From assembly GCF_012489685.1 (NCBI RefSeq), contig NC_080043.1, positions 81,608,292 through 81,672,291 on the forward strand: a DNA stretch of 64,000 bases, in the 5' to 3' direction. The DNA comes from Lotus japonicus (lineage: Eukaryota; Streptophyta; Magnoliopsida; Fabales; Fabaceae). Below are positions 1 to 11,041 of the stretch, piece after piece (the first letter of the stretch is position 1; the number at the start of each line of letters is the position of its first letter). The notes beneath the pieces were generated by a model. The model did no database searches. It saw nothing but the letters and a program-made list of their open reading frames with translations, and was not told where the DNA came from. The position numbers and the translations under genes are program-made.

Positions 1-498
1 CAAACAACCACATGCAGTCACCATCGGCCACTAAACAACCACCACAGCCACCATACAGCCTCAATCCGACCCCCACAACCCCTGTTTCATAGCTTCAAAG
101 CCTTGAAGCTTGTAAAAATCCTTCCTTTTCACACATGCAAGGGAAAATACTTTCAGATCAGAGCTTCCAGAATTTCACCAGAGAAGATTTTTTTTATTTA
201 TGTAAATATCAATTTTTGTGTTTTAAGTTTCAATTTCTTCATGTAAAGTTTCAATTCATTCAATAAAATTGCAATTTTCGTCTTCTGATTATGTCTCTGT
301 TGAACTTGAATTGTTCAATTTCATCCTTTCTGTTATGTTTGCCTATGAAAGCTGTTGGGGGAGTGAGAGAAAATAGGTTATTTTAATTAAGAAACTGAAA
401 AAGCAAAGTTGCTTGCAGAAGCAACCATGCACTGTAGTTAAGAAATTGAAACTGCCAACTAAACAAGCTCCAATGGGTTGAAAAGCTAAGAAACGGTT
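1..498. other. Intergenic, no gene seen
   Basis: I see no coding region, RNA gene or clear repeat boundary here. The first 120 bases are rich in CAC/CCA triplets and the rest is ordinary AT-rich plant intergenic DNA. Confidence 0.5.
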
Positions 499-547
499 CT
501 TAGCATCTCCAGCTGGTTTAAGAAACCAGCGTTGGAGATGCTCTAAG
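499..547. repeat. Small palindromic GCATCTCC repeat
   Basis: The arms CTTAGCATCTCCAGC and GCGTTGGAGATGCTCTAAG face each other around a short GGTTTAAGAAACC centre, giving a near-perfect hairpin. The GAGCATCTCC end motif is the same one that starts the MITE at 639, so this is probably the end or a short derivative of a related miniature element. Confidence 0.5.
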
Positions 548-638
548 ATACATGATTTAAACTTTTCCTTTTTTTTTTCTTCTTTGGAAAAACGATTTAC
601 ACTTTTACTAACATTATAATATATTTTGGCAAGTATTA

Positions 639-1037
639 GAGCATCTCCAATACAAAATTTTTAGTTCTTATTTTTGAGTTAAGAACAAAGAACTGAGTTC
701 TTAACCACTGGAGGAAATAACGTGAAGTTCTTAGTTCTTAAAAATAAGAATTATGTTCTTATATAAAAAAATTTACTTTGAATTCTTGACATAAAAATTT
801 AATTTGTTCTCTCTCATTCATTTAATTTAAGTATTGAATTAGCATTTAAATTTAAATCAAAATTATATGAAAATAAAAAATATTAATATAATAGTATTGT
901 GGGACCGAATGGATAATGCTAAGAACTAAGAACTCATGGTTGGAGAAAAATATGCAAAGAGCGTTGCTTAAGCACATGTGGCAGTACGGGTCAACATGAA
1001 CAGTGCTAAGAACTAAGAACTGACATTAAAAATACTC
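639..1037. mobile_element. Harbinger-like MITE
   Basis: The left end begins GAGCATCTCC directly after TTA (636-638). The right end closes ...AATACTC directly before TTA (1038-1040). The terminal 30 bases of the two ends are imperfect inverted repeats that include repeated AGTTCTTA units. A three-base TTA duplication with this terminal motif fits the PIF/Harbinger type. There is no coding capacity, so it is a non-autonomous element. The TIR match is imperfect, so the superfamily call is moderate. Confidence 0.55.
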
Positions 1038-1055
1038 TTAGGGAACTTCTCAATC

Positions 1056-1262
1056 TTTAGTGGGAGGTTCGCCTTGAACATACTTCGAAGGAGGGAAATG
1101 CTTGTGAAATTTTTTTGGCCAAGAAGGGTGCTGGGTAGAGTCAGAGGTTTAGTTTGGTTAGTTCCCTGCCGCCGGGCTTAACCCCGCTGCTTCTGACGGA
1201 TGCGCTAGGCACGTCTTTTGTTAGGCGCTAGTTTTTTTTTTATTGTTCTTTTTTTGTCCATT
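1056..1262 (+). pseudogene. LINE 3' end relic (RNase H tail)
   Basis: One frame near 1078-1131 reads KEGNACEIFLAKKGAG and then a stop. This resembles the (R)EGN.(A)D.LAKKGA motif at the end of the RNase H domain of plant LINE-type retrotransposons. The following C-terminal tail is out of frame or degraded, and a T-rich stretch comes after it. Only about 60 codons are recognisable, so this is a truncated relic. Confidence 0.4.
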
Positions 1263-2122
1263 TGGTTTCCTTGTATAAAAAAACATTCTCATAAAAGACA
1301 TCCTATAATGAGGCAATTAATATTAAAAACTAATTCATACATCCATTTTTTTTGGTATAAGACAACTTTATTGTAATAGTTTCAAAACCTTGAGGAATTC
1401 GGACCTTCTCTTACAACATTTTGCCTCCAGCTTCTCCTGGAGTAAGCGTGACCGTTCAATTTATCAAATGGTTCGGATAAATCTAGTATTTAATTATAAT
1501 AATTACAGTATGAAAATTAATCTCATCTTTAAGATGAATCTAACGGTAGAAATTATTTAAGGTTCAATGAAAGAAAAAACCCAATTAATCGGACTTGGTT
1601 CTCGCTCCGTGCCGTTGAGAGCAACCACCAATTCGTCCCTTCATAGCTGCAATGGTATCTTCGGTGGGAACTCAAAATCTGATCCGATAATTCACAACTC
1701 GCTCTCCCCTCATCATTCTTGATCCGGTCCAATTAAGGGTTGTGCGCACGTCTTCGGTTTCTCTGAAACCATCCCTCGCCCACCAGACCCCCGATGGTTG
1801 TAGGGAATTCATGGATGAAGGAACAGAAGGCACCCTCGATAAGCAACAAATTGATACTTTCCGTGAATTTCGCGAGATGACTCTAAACTTGCTCAGTTTT
1901 GGTTATGCATAAATGCAACTTGTTTAGGAGGACGGAGATTGGAAATCTCACCAAAGTTGGTACTTGCACAAACAATGGTTAATTGGTACTTACTCTCTCC
2001 AAAATTCAACTTTTTTGCCATAATTACCCAAATCAAGCTTTCAGTTCTGATCAGAAGAATCTGACCAAATCACCGGAAATGATGTTGATTGAGGAGGAAC
2101 AACAAAACTCCTATGGGGGGGG
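1263..2122. other. Intergenic, no gene seen
   Basis: There is AT-rich sequence followed by a less AT-rich stretch (1600-1920), with no ORF that resembles a known protein. The latter part may belong to the same worn repeat as the tandem duplication that follows. Confidence 0.4.
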
Positions 2123-2576
2123 GAGATGATGATCTTCACGGTGCTTTGTTGTTCGTCGTGCTCGGGAGGGGTCCTTGTGATGATACTCTGACGCTTAAGT
2201 TAGAACGTCGGTTTAAGGGGGAGAGAGAAGCGTGATAAATTATAAATACCTCGATCATGTTCTAAAAGACTTGGGTTTTATATAATTTGGGATTGCGGGA
2301 TTCAAGGTGGTCATGAGTGTCTAGTACATCTTCGAGCTCTTGTGGGGGGCGGGGGTAACGAGATGATGATCTTCACGGTGCTTCGTTGTTCCTCGTGCTC
2401 GGGAGGGGTCCCTGTGATGATACTCTGACGCTTAAGTTAGAACGTCAGTTTAAGGGGGAAAGAGAAGTGTGATAAATTATAAATACCTCGATCATGTTCT
2501 AAAAGCCTTGGGTTTTATATAATTTGGGATTGCGCGATTCAAGGCGGTCATGAGTGTCTAGTACATCCTCGAGCTT
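2123..2576. repeat. Tandem duplication, period 237 bp
   Basis: A segment beginning GAGATGATGATCTTCACGG at 2123 is repeated from 2360 with only scattered base differences, so there are two head-to-tail units of about 237 and 217 bp. Each unit contains TATAAATACCTCG (a TATA-like motif) and the phrase GAACGTC(G/A)GTTTAAGGGGG. The junction between units is a G-run (TGTGGGGGGCGGGGG). I do not recognise the family. It may be part of an LTR or of a larger retroelement relic that extends to about 2900. Confidence 0.75.
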
Positions 2577-5282
2577 CGTGCCTTTGCCTTAGTTGTTGGA
2601 CCATAGTTACTTGGTAAGTCGGTCGGAGTTGGTCGTCCTAATAATCAGTCTGGTGCTCCTAGAACAATAGTCCCCTAGCTATGATCCACAAGAATTGTAG
2701 AGCTTGAGGTAATGGAGTCTGAATTGTAAGTCGAAAGTTGCGCTTGATCGAGTAAGGGGACAACGTGATCGAACCGAGGGGTGATCGGCTGGAGCGTCTC
2801 TTAGAACAAGTTCAATAAGCACATGAACGAAAATGAAGAACATGGGATAAGGAAACAAAGCTTTCCGTTCATGGAGAAAGAGAGCGCAGGAATGTAAGGG
2901 GCAAGGAAACCTTTTTGTTCATTTTATTTTTGCACCGTTAGATGCATCCAAGGGCTGTTATTTGATGTTTAAACCCTTTTTAGTTACTTTATTATACTTA
3001 TTTTCCCGAACCATTGGATATATCTCATGGTCCACATTTTTGCTTGACACTACCAGAGGTTTGGAGAGGATCCAAATTCATCTTCCGGATACACTTTAAC
3101 TACATCACACGTATGTGTTTAACTTGCACCAGTGACGGATTCAGACATTTTATGTTGTGGAGGTAAATATAATATAAATCTGTAATAAAAAATAACATAT
3201 TTCTATTAAAAGTTTGAGAGCAATCATAATTATTCTCTACGAGTTTTCATATTTTAAAAACTCTGGAAAAGTGGAAAAGAGAGAGAATAATTAATGAGAC
3301 ACATTTTACAAGTTAGAATTAATAAGGGCATCATTGGAAAAAATTAATTAATATAGCTCAAACTTTCATTTGGTTCTTATAAAAAGGACCAAGATTTTTC
3401 TTCTCTTTCATGCTTATAAATAGGACCGGAGGGAGTACTTTCTAGGATATATACATGATATATAGGGGATGTAAATAAATTAAATGTATATAACAAAAAT
3501 TAAACCTGCAATTCAATATATAGAATTTTAACCAACAAGGTATCGTTCCTGGTGACAAGCAACTTAAATTTTCGTAAAAATAAGAGCACAAATTTAAATT
3601 TCGAGAAAACATTTATGAGAAGAGACATGCAATTGTCCCGAACGGATGATGACATATATTAAAAACAACAAAAATATATAAATTTTAGCTTAAATATGTT
3701 TCAGTTCCTCAAACACATATAGGTCATATCTAAATAAGTCTAAAAAATGTGGATTTTTATTCTTGACAAATTTTCTTTGATTCAAATGATGTTATATTAA
3801 TGCTTGGATGGTTAATCCACGTGAACTTTTCACATCAATTTTGTCAATTCTAAAGTTTCTTTAATCACTTTTGTTCCTTCTCCTCCTCCCTCCTCTAATC
3901 CTCTTCTTCCTCTTCCTCTCCCCCTTCCTCCTCCCACCCAACCTCCACAAGCACCACCTAGCCCCCACCCCACCTCTAATTGTTTTTTCTAAATTCAATT
4001 CCTCCCTTTGACTTCCAGTTCACTTACCCAGAACAAAGTTTCAGTTTCAGTAATGACAAGCCTATAATCAAATTACTTCCCAGAGAAACGATTGGAAAAA
4101 CAAACACAAAAATGTCAACTAATATCATGTAAAGATCTGAACTGAGTGAGAAAAAAGCTTACCAGCAAGGAGAGTGAGAGGTGGTGAAAGTCATCGACCC
4201 GTAACTCAAAAGGACCTTCCAATTTGAGGGCATCAAGCACGGCCAGAGAACTGACACGATGAATTAGAGACCCCAGGAATCTGGTTTGGGTGTTCTGAAC
4301 TTGTTCCAAGAGGTGCTGCAACTTCCAACTTCAAAACCCCTACTGTTTCGTAGAGATTGCCTTCAAAACATCCTGAAGAGTGAGACAGTGTGGTATCTGC
4401 AAAATGTGGGTGAAATTGAAGTGGTGGAGGTTGGATGGTTGCGGTTGGTCAAGGTCACGGTAAATTATGTGAACAATTCATGTGGGGCAACTGCCCCATA
4501 TTATTCAATGTGGATCCGTGTATGCTTGCACCTCGCTGCTGATCATATGCTGCTAAGTGCTAACAATAATGTTTCCTAGTAGACCAACATCAACAGCAAC
4601 ACCTTTTAACACAAGTTACAACTACAAAATTGTGCAGGTTAATTACTTTGGTGGTTGAACACTGTCACAAAGTTCCTTACTTTATTTTGCAACTTTTTTT
4701 AATATATATAAGTGACACATTTTCCTTTAAGTGAAATTCTACACGAAAAATAAAGGTAAAAATTCGCAAGAAAGTAGGTGTTTATACGAGTCGCACACTA
4801 CATTTATTACTTTAAATTAATTTCTGAAAGCAAAGTTTGACGGTGTGGAGAATAAAATGTGTTAAAAGAAACCCCCAAACAATTTTAGGCCCTTAGAACA
4901 CTATTAGTCCATATGACAGAAAATAGGAAGCCTCAATTTGTTGGACTATAACTTGTCCAAAATATAATTTCAATTTATCCCTCAATTCATAGGACAAATA
5001 TGTTGATTAAAAAAAAGTTCAAAATATTTGGACCGTACATTGACAAAATTAGACAGCCCAAACGCAACAAAACTTGGTTCCTCCATCTCAAATGCAAAGA
5101 AAAACACTTAAGTGCATCTCTAACAATTGCTTTTCCCATTGGAGGGCTGGGTGCATATCTACATAGGTAAAGGAGTCACTTGCTCCATAGGTAATGGAGT
5201 TACTTTATGCAGTAACCATAAATCAAAGAAAAAAGTGGAATGATAATGTGTTTAGAACTCACCTTAGTGTGAGTTAGTTTCT
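2577..5282. other. Intergenic with worn repeats, no gene supported
   Basis: The text near 2580-2900 looks like degraded retroelement sequence. Around 3200-3437 the stretch ending CCGGAGGGAGTA resembles one end of a Stowaway-type MITE. A minus-strand ORF at 4115-4321 ends at a plausible splice donor (GTAAGC near 4158) but matches no family I recognise. Nothing here is strong enough to call a gene. Confidence 0.4.
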
Positions 5283-5290
5283 CTTAGAGT

Positions 5291-6089
5291 CAGTGGCGGA
5301 GCATTTAAGTGACTGGGAGGAGCCTCAGCTCCCCCAAAGTCTCCAAATTTTTTTTGAGTACTAGTAGTTATACTATTATATATTATGTGTGTAAAAGGAG
5401 TGGGTCAGACATATAAAACAAAAATGTGAAGCTTCTCACATCACAATTCCTACTGTTAAACCAAACTTCTCATATAGATATATTATAATTATGATAAACA
5501 TTAGAAAGTAAAGTAACTTTTGCCCAAATTTTAAGCTTTCTGCATAAGCCTCTCATTTCTTTCTCACGTAACCTCTTGTCTTCCATCTAGATCTAGTGGG
5601 TTTTTCCAACTTTGCTTCCAAACTTTCACCCTCTTGTGCAAAACTCCAGGTTTCTAACTCTAACACAACCTTTTTATCTTCATTTTCTTTTAATCTTTTT
5701 CTTGCTCTAACGTCATTCTTTGTGTGCAGCTCTCAAACTCAAAGCTTTTTTTAACCCCATTTTCTTGAATCACTAATGTAATGTTTATACTGCAACTCTT
5801 GAAAGGAACCTTATTGGCATGGTGATTGGCATGGTGCAGGTTAAATTTGAGAAGAGATCCTCACCAAATTTCATTATTGATCTCAGGAGATGTTTTTTGG
5901 CCAGCTAAGCTATCCTTGTAGGTGTATGTTTAGTAAGATTTCTTTGAACTAGAGCCATTGAAATTGGTTGCATGTGGGTTTTAAACACCCTTGTACTTAA
6001 TTGAATACATTTGAGCTTATAAAAATTAGCTTATGTGTTAAAAAATTTATTTTAGCTCCTCCTAATATTTTGGTCAAGCTCTGCCACTG
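5291..6089. mobile_element. Non-autonomous hAT element
   Basis: The ends are CAGTGGCGGAGC at the left and GCTCTGCCACTG at the right, a terminal inverted repeat with one mismatch. Both ends are flanked by the same 8-bp sequence CTTAGAGT (5283-5290 and 6090-6097). An 8-bp duplication with CAGTGGCGGAGC-type ends is characteristic of hAT elements. The 799-bp body has no transposase-like ORF. Confidence 0.85.
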
Positions 6090-6097
6090 CTTAGAGT

Positions 6098-6844
6098 AGT
6101 TCTCTAAAAATTATTATAGAGAATTATCAAGCATGTGTGATGTGGCTTGTCAAGCCGAGCATTTTATCAAACTTCTTAGCTTGTAGCAATTATATGACAT
6201 ATCATTCTTTGCAAGGAGTTTGTGATGTCTAACCACTGTTGGATGCAAGCAAGTTAGATTCACATGGTAGAGGTTAATTCATGGCTTGGATTACCTTAGA
6301 TCTATATCACACTGGCTAGTTCGATCATCTTTTATAACCGGCCTTGTTGAAAACCAGTGGAAAACTGATAAAATTAGAAAAAAGAGAGGTAAAAAAAATT
6401 GCCCACACAGGCCATTTGTCCGTTAAGTTGTTAAAACTTGCACTAAAATTTAATTTTTCATTGCATGTTGTCTATATATGGGTTCAGATCATTTTATGAG
6501 AGTTTGGTACTCTTACTGTTGAAAAGAACTGTTTTTTAAATATTTGATTTATACCCACAGAAACATTAGCACAATACTGGTTACTTATAATTATCACCAA
6601 AGGATGATAACGGTTTTTAACTTTTCTTGACATGTTCAACCAAATTTCCAATTCTCTCTCTTCCCTAAAACCTCTCATTGTGAGGTTCTCTTAACAGAAA
6701 CCCCACACCATGCATGCATGGAGGGGTTACAAAAAAACTAAGGAAAAAGAAAAACGAAAAAATAGCTGAAGGAATGACCAGAGGAAAAAAAAAATCACAA
6801 TCACATTCCATAGTTGCCTGAAACGCCAAATTTTCAGCTAAGTT
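6098..6844. other. Upstream region of the receptor kinase
   Basis: This is AT-rich sequence between the hAT element and the kinase start codon. It presumably holds the promoter and 5' leader. I cannot pick one TATA box with confidence among the many AT-rich motifs. Confidence 0.4.
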
Positions 6845-9577
6845 ATGGCCGCGGCTCCGCCGTCTCTCTTCTTCATTATCATCACCGCCACCACCACTAT
6901 CATCATCACATTGCCACTGGTAGTACATTCCATATCAGAAGCTGAAGCGTTGCTGCGTCTCAAAAACTCGTTCTCTAATGCTCAATCTCTTGATACCTGG
7001 GTTGCTGGCTCCGTTCCTTGCACTGAAGATGATAATTGGGAAGGTGTTGTTTGCTACAATGGCCTTGTCACCGGGCTTCGCCTTGAACAAATGGGGCTGT
7101 TTGGGGAAATTGATGTTGATGCGTTGCTCGAACTCCAGGGTCTTCGAACTTTAAGCTTTATGAGCAATTCATTCTCAGGTTCCATCCCGCAACTCAATCG
7201 AATTGGTTTCTTGAAAGCCATTTATTTGTCAGGGAATAAGTTTTCAGGGGAAATTCCTCAGGACTACTTCGCTGGAATGAGGTCTTTGAAGAAAGTATGG
7301 CTTTCTGATAACCAATTCGCAGGGAAGATTCCAGTATCTTTGGTAGATATTCCTCAGCTTATGGAGTTGCATCTTGAAAACAACCAGTTTAGTGGAACAA
7401 TTCCAGACCTGAAGAACCCTTCTCTGGTGAAACTCAATGTTTCCAACAATAAATTGGAGGGTGAAGTTCCAGCTAGTTTGTTGAGATTCGACGATACCTC
7501 GTTTCAAGGGAATTCTGGTATTTGTGGTGAGAAATTTGGCTCATGTGAGAAGCCAAAGGAGAACACAACTGCACCGAATAATGCTGAGCCGAACAACAAT
7601 GGTGGTGGTGGTATTGTTGTGCCTGAGGAAAATAAGAGTTGGGGTGGCTCGATGGAGATTGCTGCGTTTGTGTTGGCGAGTGTAGTGGTTATCTCACTTG
7701 TTGTCATTTGCATTGTGAAATCAATGAAAAAGAAGGAGAAAGAGAAAGATTTTGATATAATTGGGCATCAAGTTAACGAAGGTGCAGTTGAAGTTCAAGT
7801 AACTGCTCCTGTGAAAAGAGAAGCGGAACCAGTGAGAAAACATTCATCAAGCAGAAGGGGATCTTCATCTTTCCACGGTGTGAAGGGTGTTGGAGAAGTT
7901 GTGATGGTGAATGAGGAGAAGGGTGTTTTTGGGTTGCCGGATTTGATGAAGGCGGCCGCAGAGGTGCTGGGAAATGGAGGATTTGGATCGTCCTACAAAG
8001 CTGTGATGACGAATGGAGTAGCGGTGGTGGTGAAGAGGACAAGAGAGATGAATTCACTGGGAAAAGATGAATTTGATGCAGAGATTAGGAAGCTTGGAAA
8101 TATGAAACACTGGAATATCTTGGCTCCTTTAGCTTATCATTACAGAAAGGATGAGAAACTAGTGATCTCTGAGTATGTTCCCAGAGGCAGTCTACTCTAT
8201 TTGCTGCATGGTAAGACTTGTTCTTCTGATGTTCTCCCACTCAAAATTTTCATCAACTGCATAATCAGAAAAGAAAGGAGACATAAACATTCTTCAAACA
8301 ACCAATAGCATGTTTGGAAATTCTTTTATTACTGATTCTAAACACAACCAATTCTGGCGTTCTGCGTACTAGAATTGATTCCAAGGAAAGACAAGTTGAT
8401 TCCGACATGCTACGTTTGGAAGAGCTCATTTGAGCTTATCTTATAGCATAAGCGCTTAAACAAGTATTTGAGAGAACTTATGTACACAACTTATGGCATG
8501 CCTATAAGCCGTTTTGAGATTTTTTCATAAGCTGCTTAGATTAGCTTATGGATAAGCGCTTATACTTAGAACCTATTTTGAGCTTATTTCAATAAGCTTA
8601 TCAAGTTAGCTTATGAATAAGTGCTTATACGATTAACGCTTATTGCTATAAGCGCTTAGTTAAGCCGTTTACCCAAACACACGTATAATAAGGATACTTG
8701 CAACCAGCAAATAACTACCATTATAATAGTCTTACATGTTTTCTTGTCAGTTGCTGATGGAACACAAGTTTTAACTACATTGATGTGAAAGAAGAAAGAA
8801 CTACCATTGTTTAGTGACCTAGTGTCTTTTATTGTGCTACTTGCAGGTGATAGAGGACCATCACACGCTGAACTGGATTGGCCTGCTCGTTTAAAGATTG
8901 TAGGAGGAATTGCTGATGGGATGCATTATCTTCACACAGAACTTGCTTACTCAGATCTACCTCATGGAAATCTCAAGTCCAGCAATATTCTACTTGGACC
9001 AGATTATGAACCATTGCTTGTAGATTATGGGTTTGTCCATCTTGTTCACCCTTCAAATGCTCCACAAGCATTATTTGCTTATAAGGCTCCTGAAGCAGCA
9101 CAACATGGCCAAGTTTCACCTAAGTGTGATGTTTATTGTTTTGGGGTTGTCATACTTGAGATACTCACTGGAAAGTTTCCTTCTCAATATCTTAGCAATG
9201 GCAAGGGCGGAACTGATGTAGTGCAATGGGTTGCCTCAGCAATTTCTGAGGGAAGGGAAGCAGAGTTACTTGATCCTGAAATTGCAAATTCTAGAAATTC
9301 AATGGGTGAAATGGAGAAGCTCCTTCATATTGGTGCAGCTTGCACTGAAAGTAACCCTCAGAAGCGATTAGACATGGCGGAAGCAGTTAGAAGGATAGAG
9401 GAGATAAAAGGCAAAGGTGGTCAAGAATCTAGAACAATAGAGGTGTTGCCATCTCCCACAGATGGCTATGCAGAATCTCAAATGTTTGATAACCAAGGGC
9501 ACGGTGTCCAATCACAGAGGAGACATGAATCAAACAGCTTTGGAAGCCAGGATAAATTGGAATTTGGCATCTCCTAA
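6845..9577 (+). CDS. LRR-III receptor-like kinase, pollen-receptor (PRK) type
   Basis: There are two coding exons, 6845-8210 and 8847-9577, joined across a GTAAG...TTGCAG intron into 698 residues. Order of parts: a hydrophobic signal peptide (about 1-30), an LRR N-terminal cap (EAEALLRLKNSF), five to six leucine-rich repeats (about 75-225), a variable linker, one membrane segment (about 270-292) followed by KKKEKEK, and a kinase-like domain (about 375-660). The VAIK lysine is kept (VVVKRT). The catalytic loop is HGNLKSSN instead of HRD, and DFG is DYG, so phosphotransfer is doubtful. LRR-III members with this loop act as plasma-membrane receptors or co-receptors, the PRK group in pollen tubes signalling through ROP-GEFs. 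By gene order it is probably the counterpart of Arabidopsis PRK8 (from memory At1g72460). Confidence 0.9.
8403..8683. repeat. AAGCGCTTA-rich MITE-like repeat in kinase intron
   Basis: This stretch inside the intron is packed with inverted copies of ATAAGCGCTTA / TTAGCTTATG. It begins near GACATGCTACGTTTGGAAGAGC and ends near GTTAAGCCGTTTACCCAAACAC. A related copy lies at 10332-10577 and a worn one near 41840-41990, so it is a dispersed family. No target duplication could be fixed. Confidence 0.55.
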
Positions 9578-10331
9578 TTAACAGATAGTTAACAATTTAG
9601 GTACAAAGTGTGTCTTTATTGGAAGAGGATGTGTCATGATTGTCTCTTGGAATTCATAGAAAGAGAATAGCATATTTGGATGAGGGACATGAGAAATTTG
9701 GCACATACCTTCTCTTTGAAGCTTGAACATATAGATCAGGGACATGGCAGGTAAGTTTACTGATATCTAGGACAAAGCTTTGTAGGAGTTTCAGAATTAC
9801 TTTCTCTGTCCTGTTTTTTTTTATTATTGTAAATCTTTTAGTCACTGATATAAGACATTTCTATAATACTCCCTCCCCTACTAATATCTTTGGTTGCATC
9901 GCCTTAAAAACCTATGAGAACTGGGATTAAGACTTCTTGCAATATTTGATGAAAGATCACAATCCACTAACCAAATAAAAGGTGATGAGGAGGCAGCCTA
10001 CATGTTGGTCAATGAAAGTCCAGAATTAGTTACTGATAAATTGGGTTTGTTCAATTGGTAAATGTAATTTTGTGATTGGTCAGAGATAATTGTTTTTACA
10101 CATCACTGGTTATGTGTGATTTAACTAAATTAATTTGAATAAATTATTATCCATTCATCAAACTCTGTTTTGTATTGGATGGAAAGCTAATGGGAGGGTC
10201 AAATATGTTACATACTTACATTACAAAATTAGAGGACTTAAATTAAGCGAAATAAACTAGGAGGACTAAAATCACTCAAACACTATACTAGAGGGACCAA
10301 AAGTGAAATTAAGCTTAAAAGATATATCCTT
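9578..10331. other. 3' region of the receptor kinase
   Basis: The 3' UTR of the kinase gene should lie in the first few hundred bases. No further ORF with recognisable content is seen. An ACTCCCTCCCC motif at 9869 hints at one end of a Stowaway-like MITE without a matching partner. Confidence 0.4.
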
Positions 10332-10577
10332 AGGCCCCGTTTGGAAAGCTTATTTGAGCTCATCTTACAATATAAGTGTTTATTCAAGTGTTGACAGAGC
10401 TTATGTAAATAGCTATGACATACTTATAAGTTGTTTTGAACTATTTTCATAAGTTGTTTAGATTAGCTTATGAATAAGAGTTTATACTTATCCACAACTT
10501 ATTTTCAACTTATTTAAATAAGTTTATCAAATTAGCTTATGTACAAGCGCTTATTGTCATCAGTGCTTAATTAAGTT
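10332..10577. repeat. Second AAGCGCTTA-family repeat
   Basis: It starts GGCCCCGTTTGGAAAGC and runs through the same series of motifs as the copy at 8403 (GAGCTTATGT, CATAAGTTGTTTAGATTAGC, CAAATTAGCTTATG, AAGCGCTTATTG). It ends near AGTGCTTAATTAAG. The two copies are clearly homologous but diverged, so this is an old non-coding miniature transposon family. Confidence 0.6.
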
Positions 10578-10997
10578 GGTCTTAGCCGACTTGAGCAAGA
10601 TTGTCTCTCATAGATGATACATTGGTAGAAAAAAAATTGTTTTCTATTGCTTTTCTCTAAAGTTTTAAAGGCCATTTCAGTTTTTTTATTTTATTTTAAG
10701 TACAAGAGCTATGGTTTGGGCCTTTGGCGTGTCATAGATGAGATTGGATAAATTTTGGAAAAAAAAAAAGTGATTTAAATTTCTCATTTTATATTGACCA
10801 AAAAAAAATTCTCATTTTATCATGTCATATGATCCGTTTTAAAATCAGTTGGCACAATCCAATATAAAAAAGTTTGGATTGGATTGATTTTCAATTTTAG
10901 TCCTAGATGTTTTTCCTTTAAGGCGTACTAAATAAAACATTCGACAAAAAAAACTACTAAATAAGACATAAAATATATAATAAACTTTGAACAAAAA

Positions 10998-11041
<44 letters not shown>

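Noticed and set aside
4115..4579. Overlapping ORFs on both strands (68 and 97 codons), one ending at a GTAAGC donor
   Set aside because: No conserved motif, no partner exon and no recognisable family; the plus-strand frame looks like a shadow. It may be a gene fragment, but I cannot support it.
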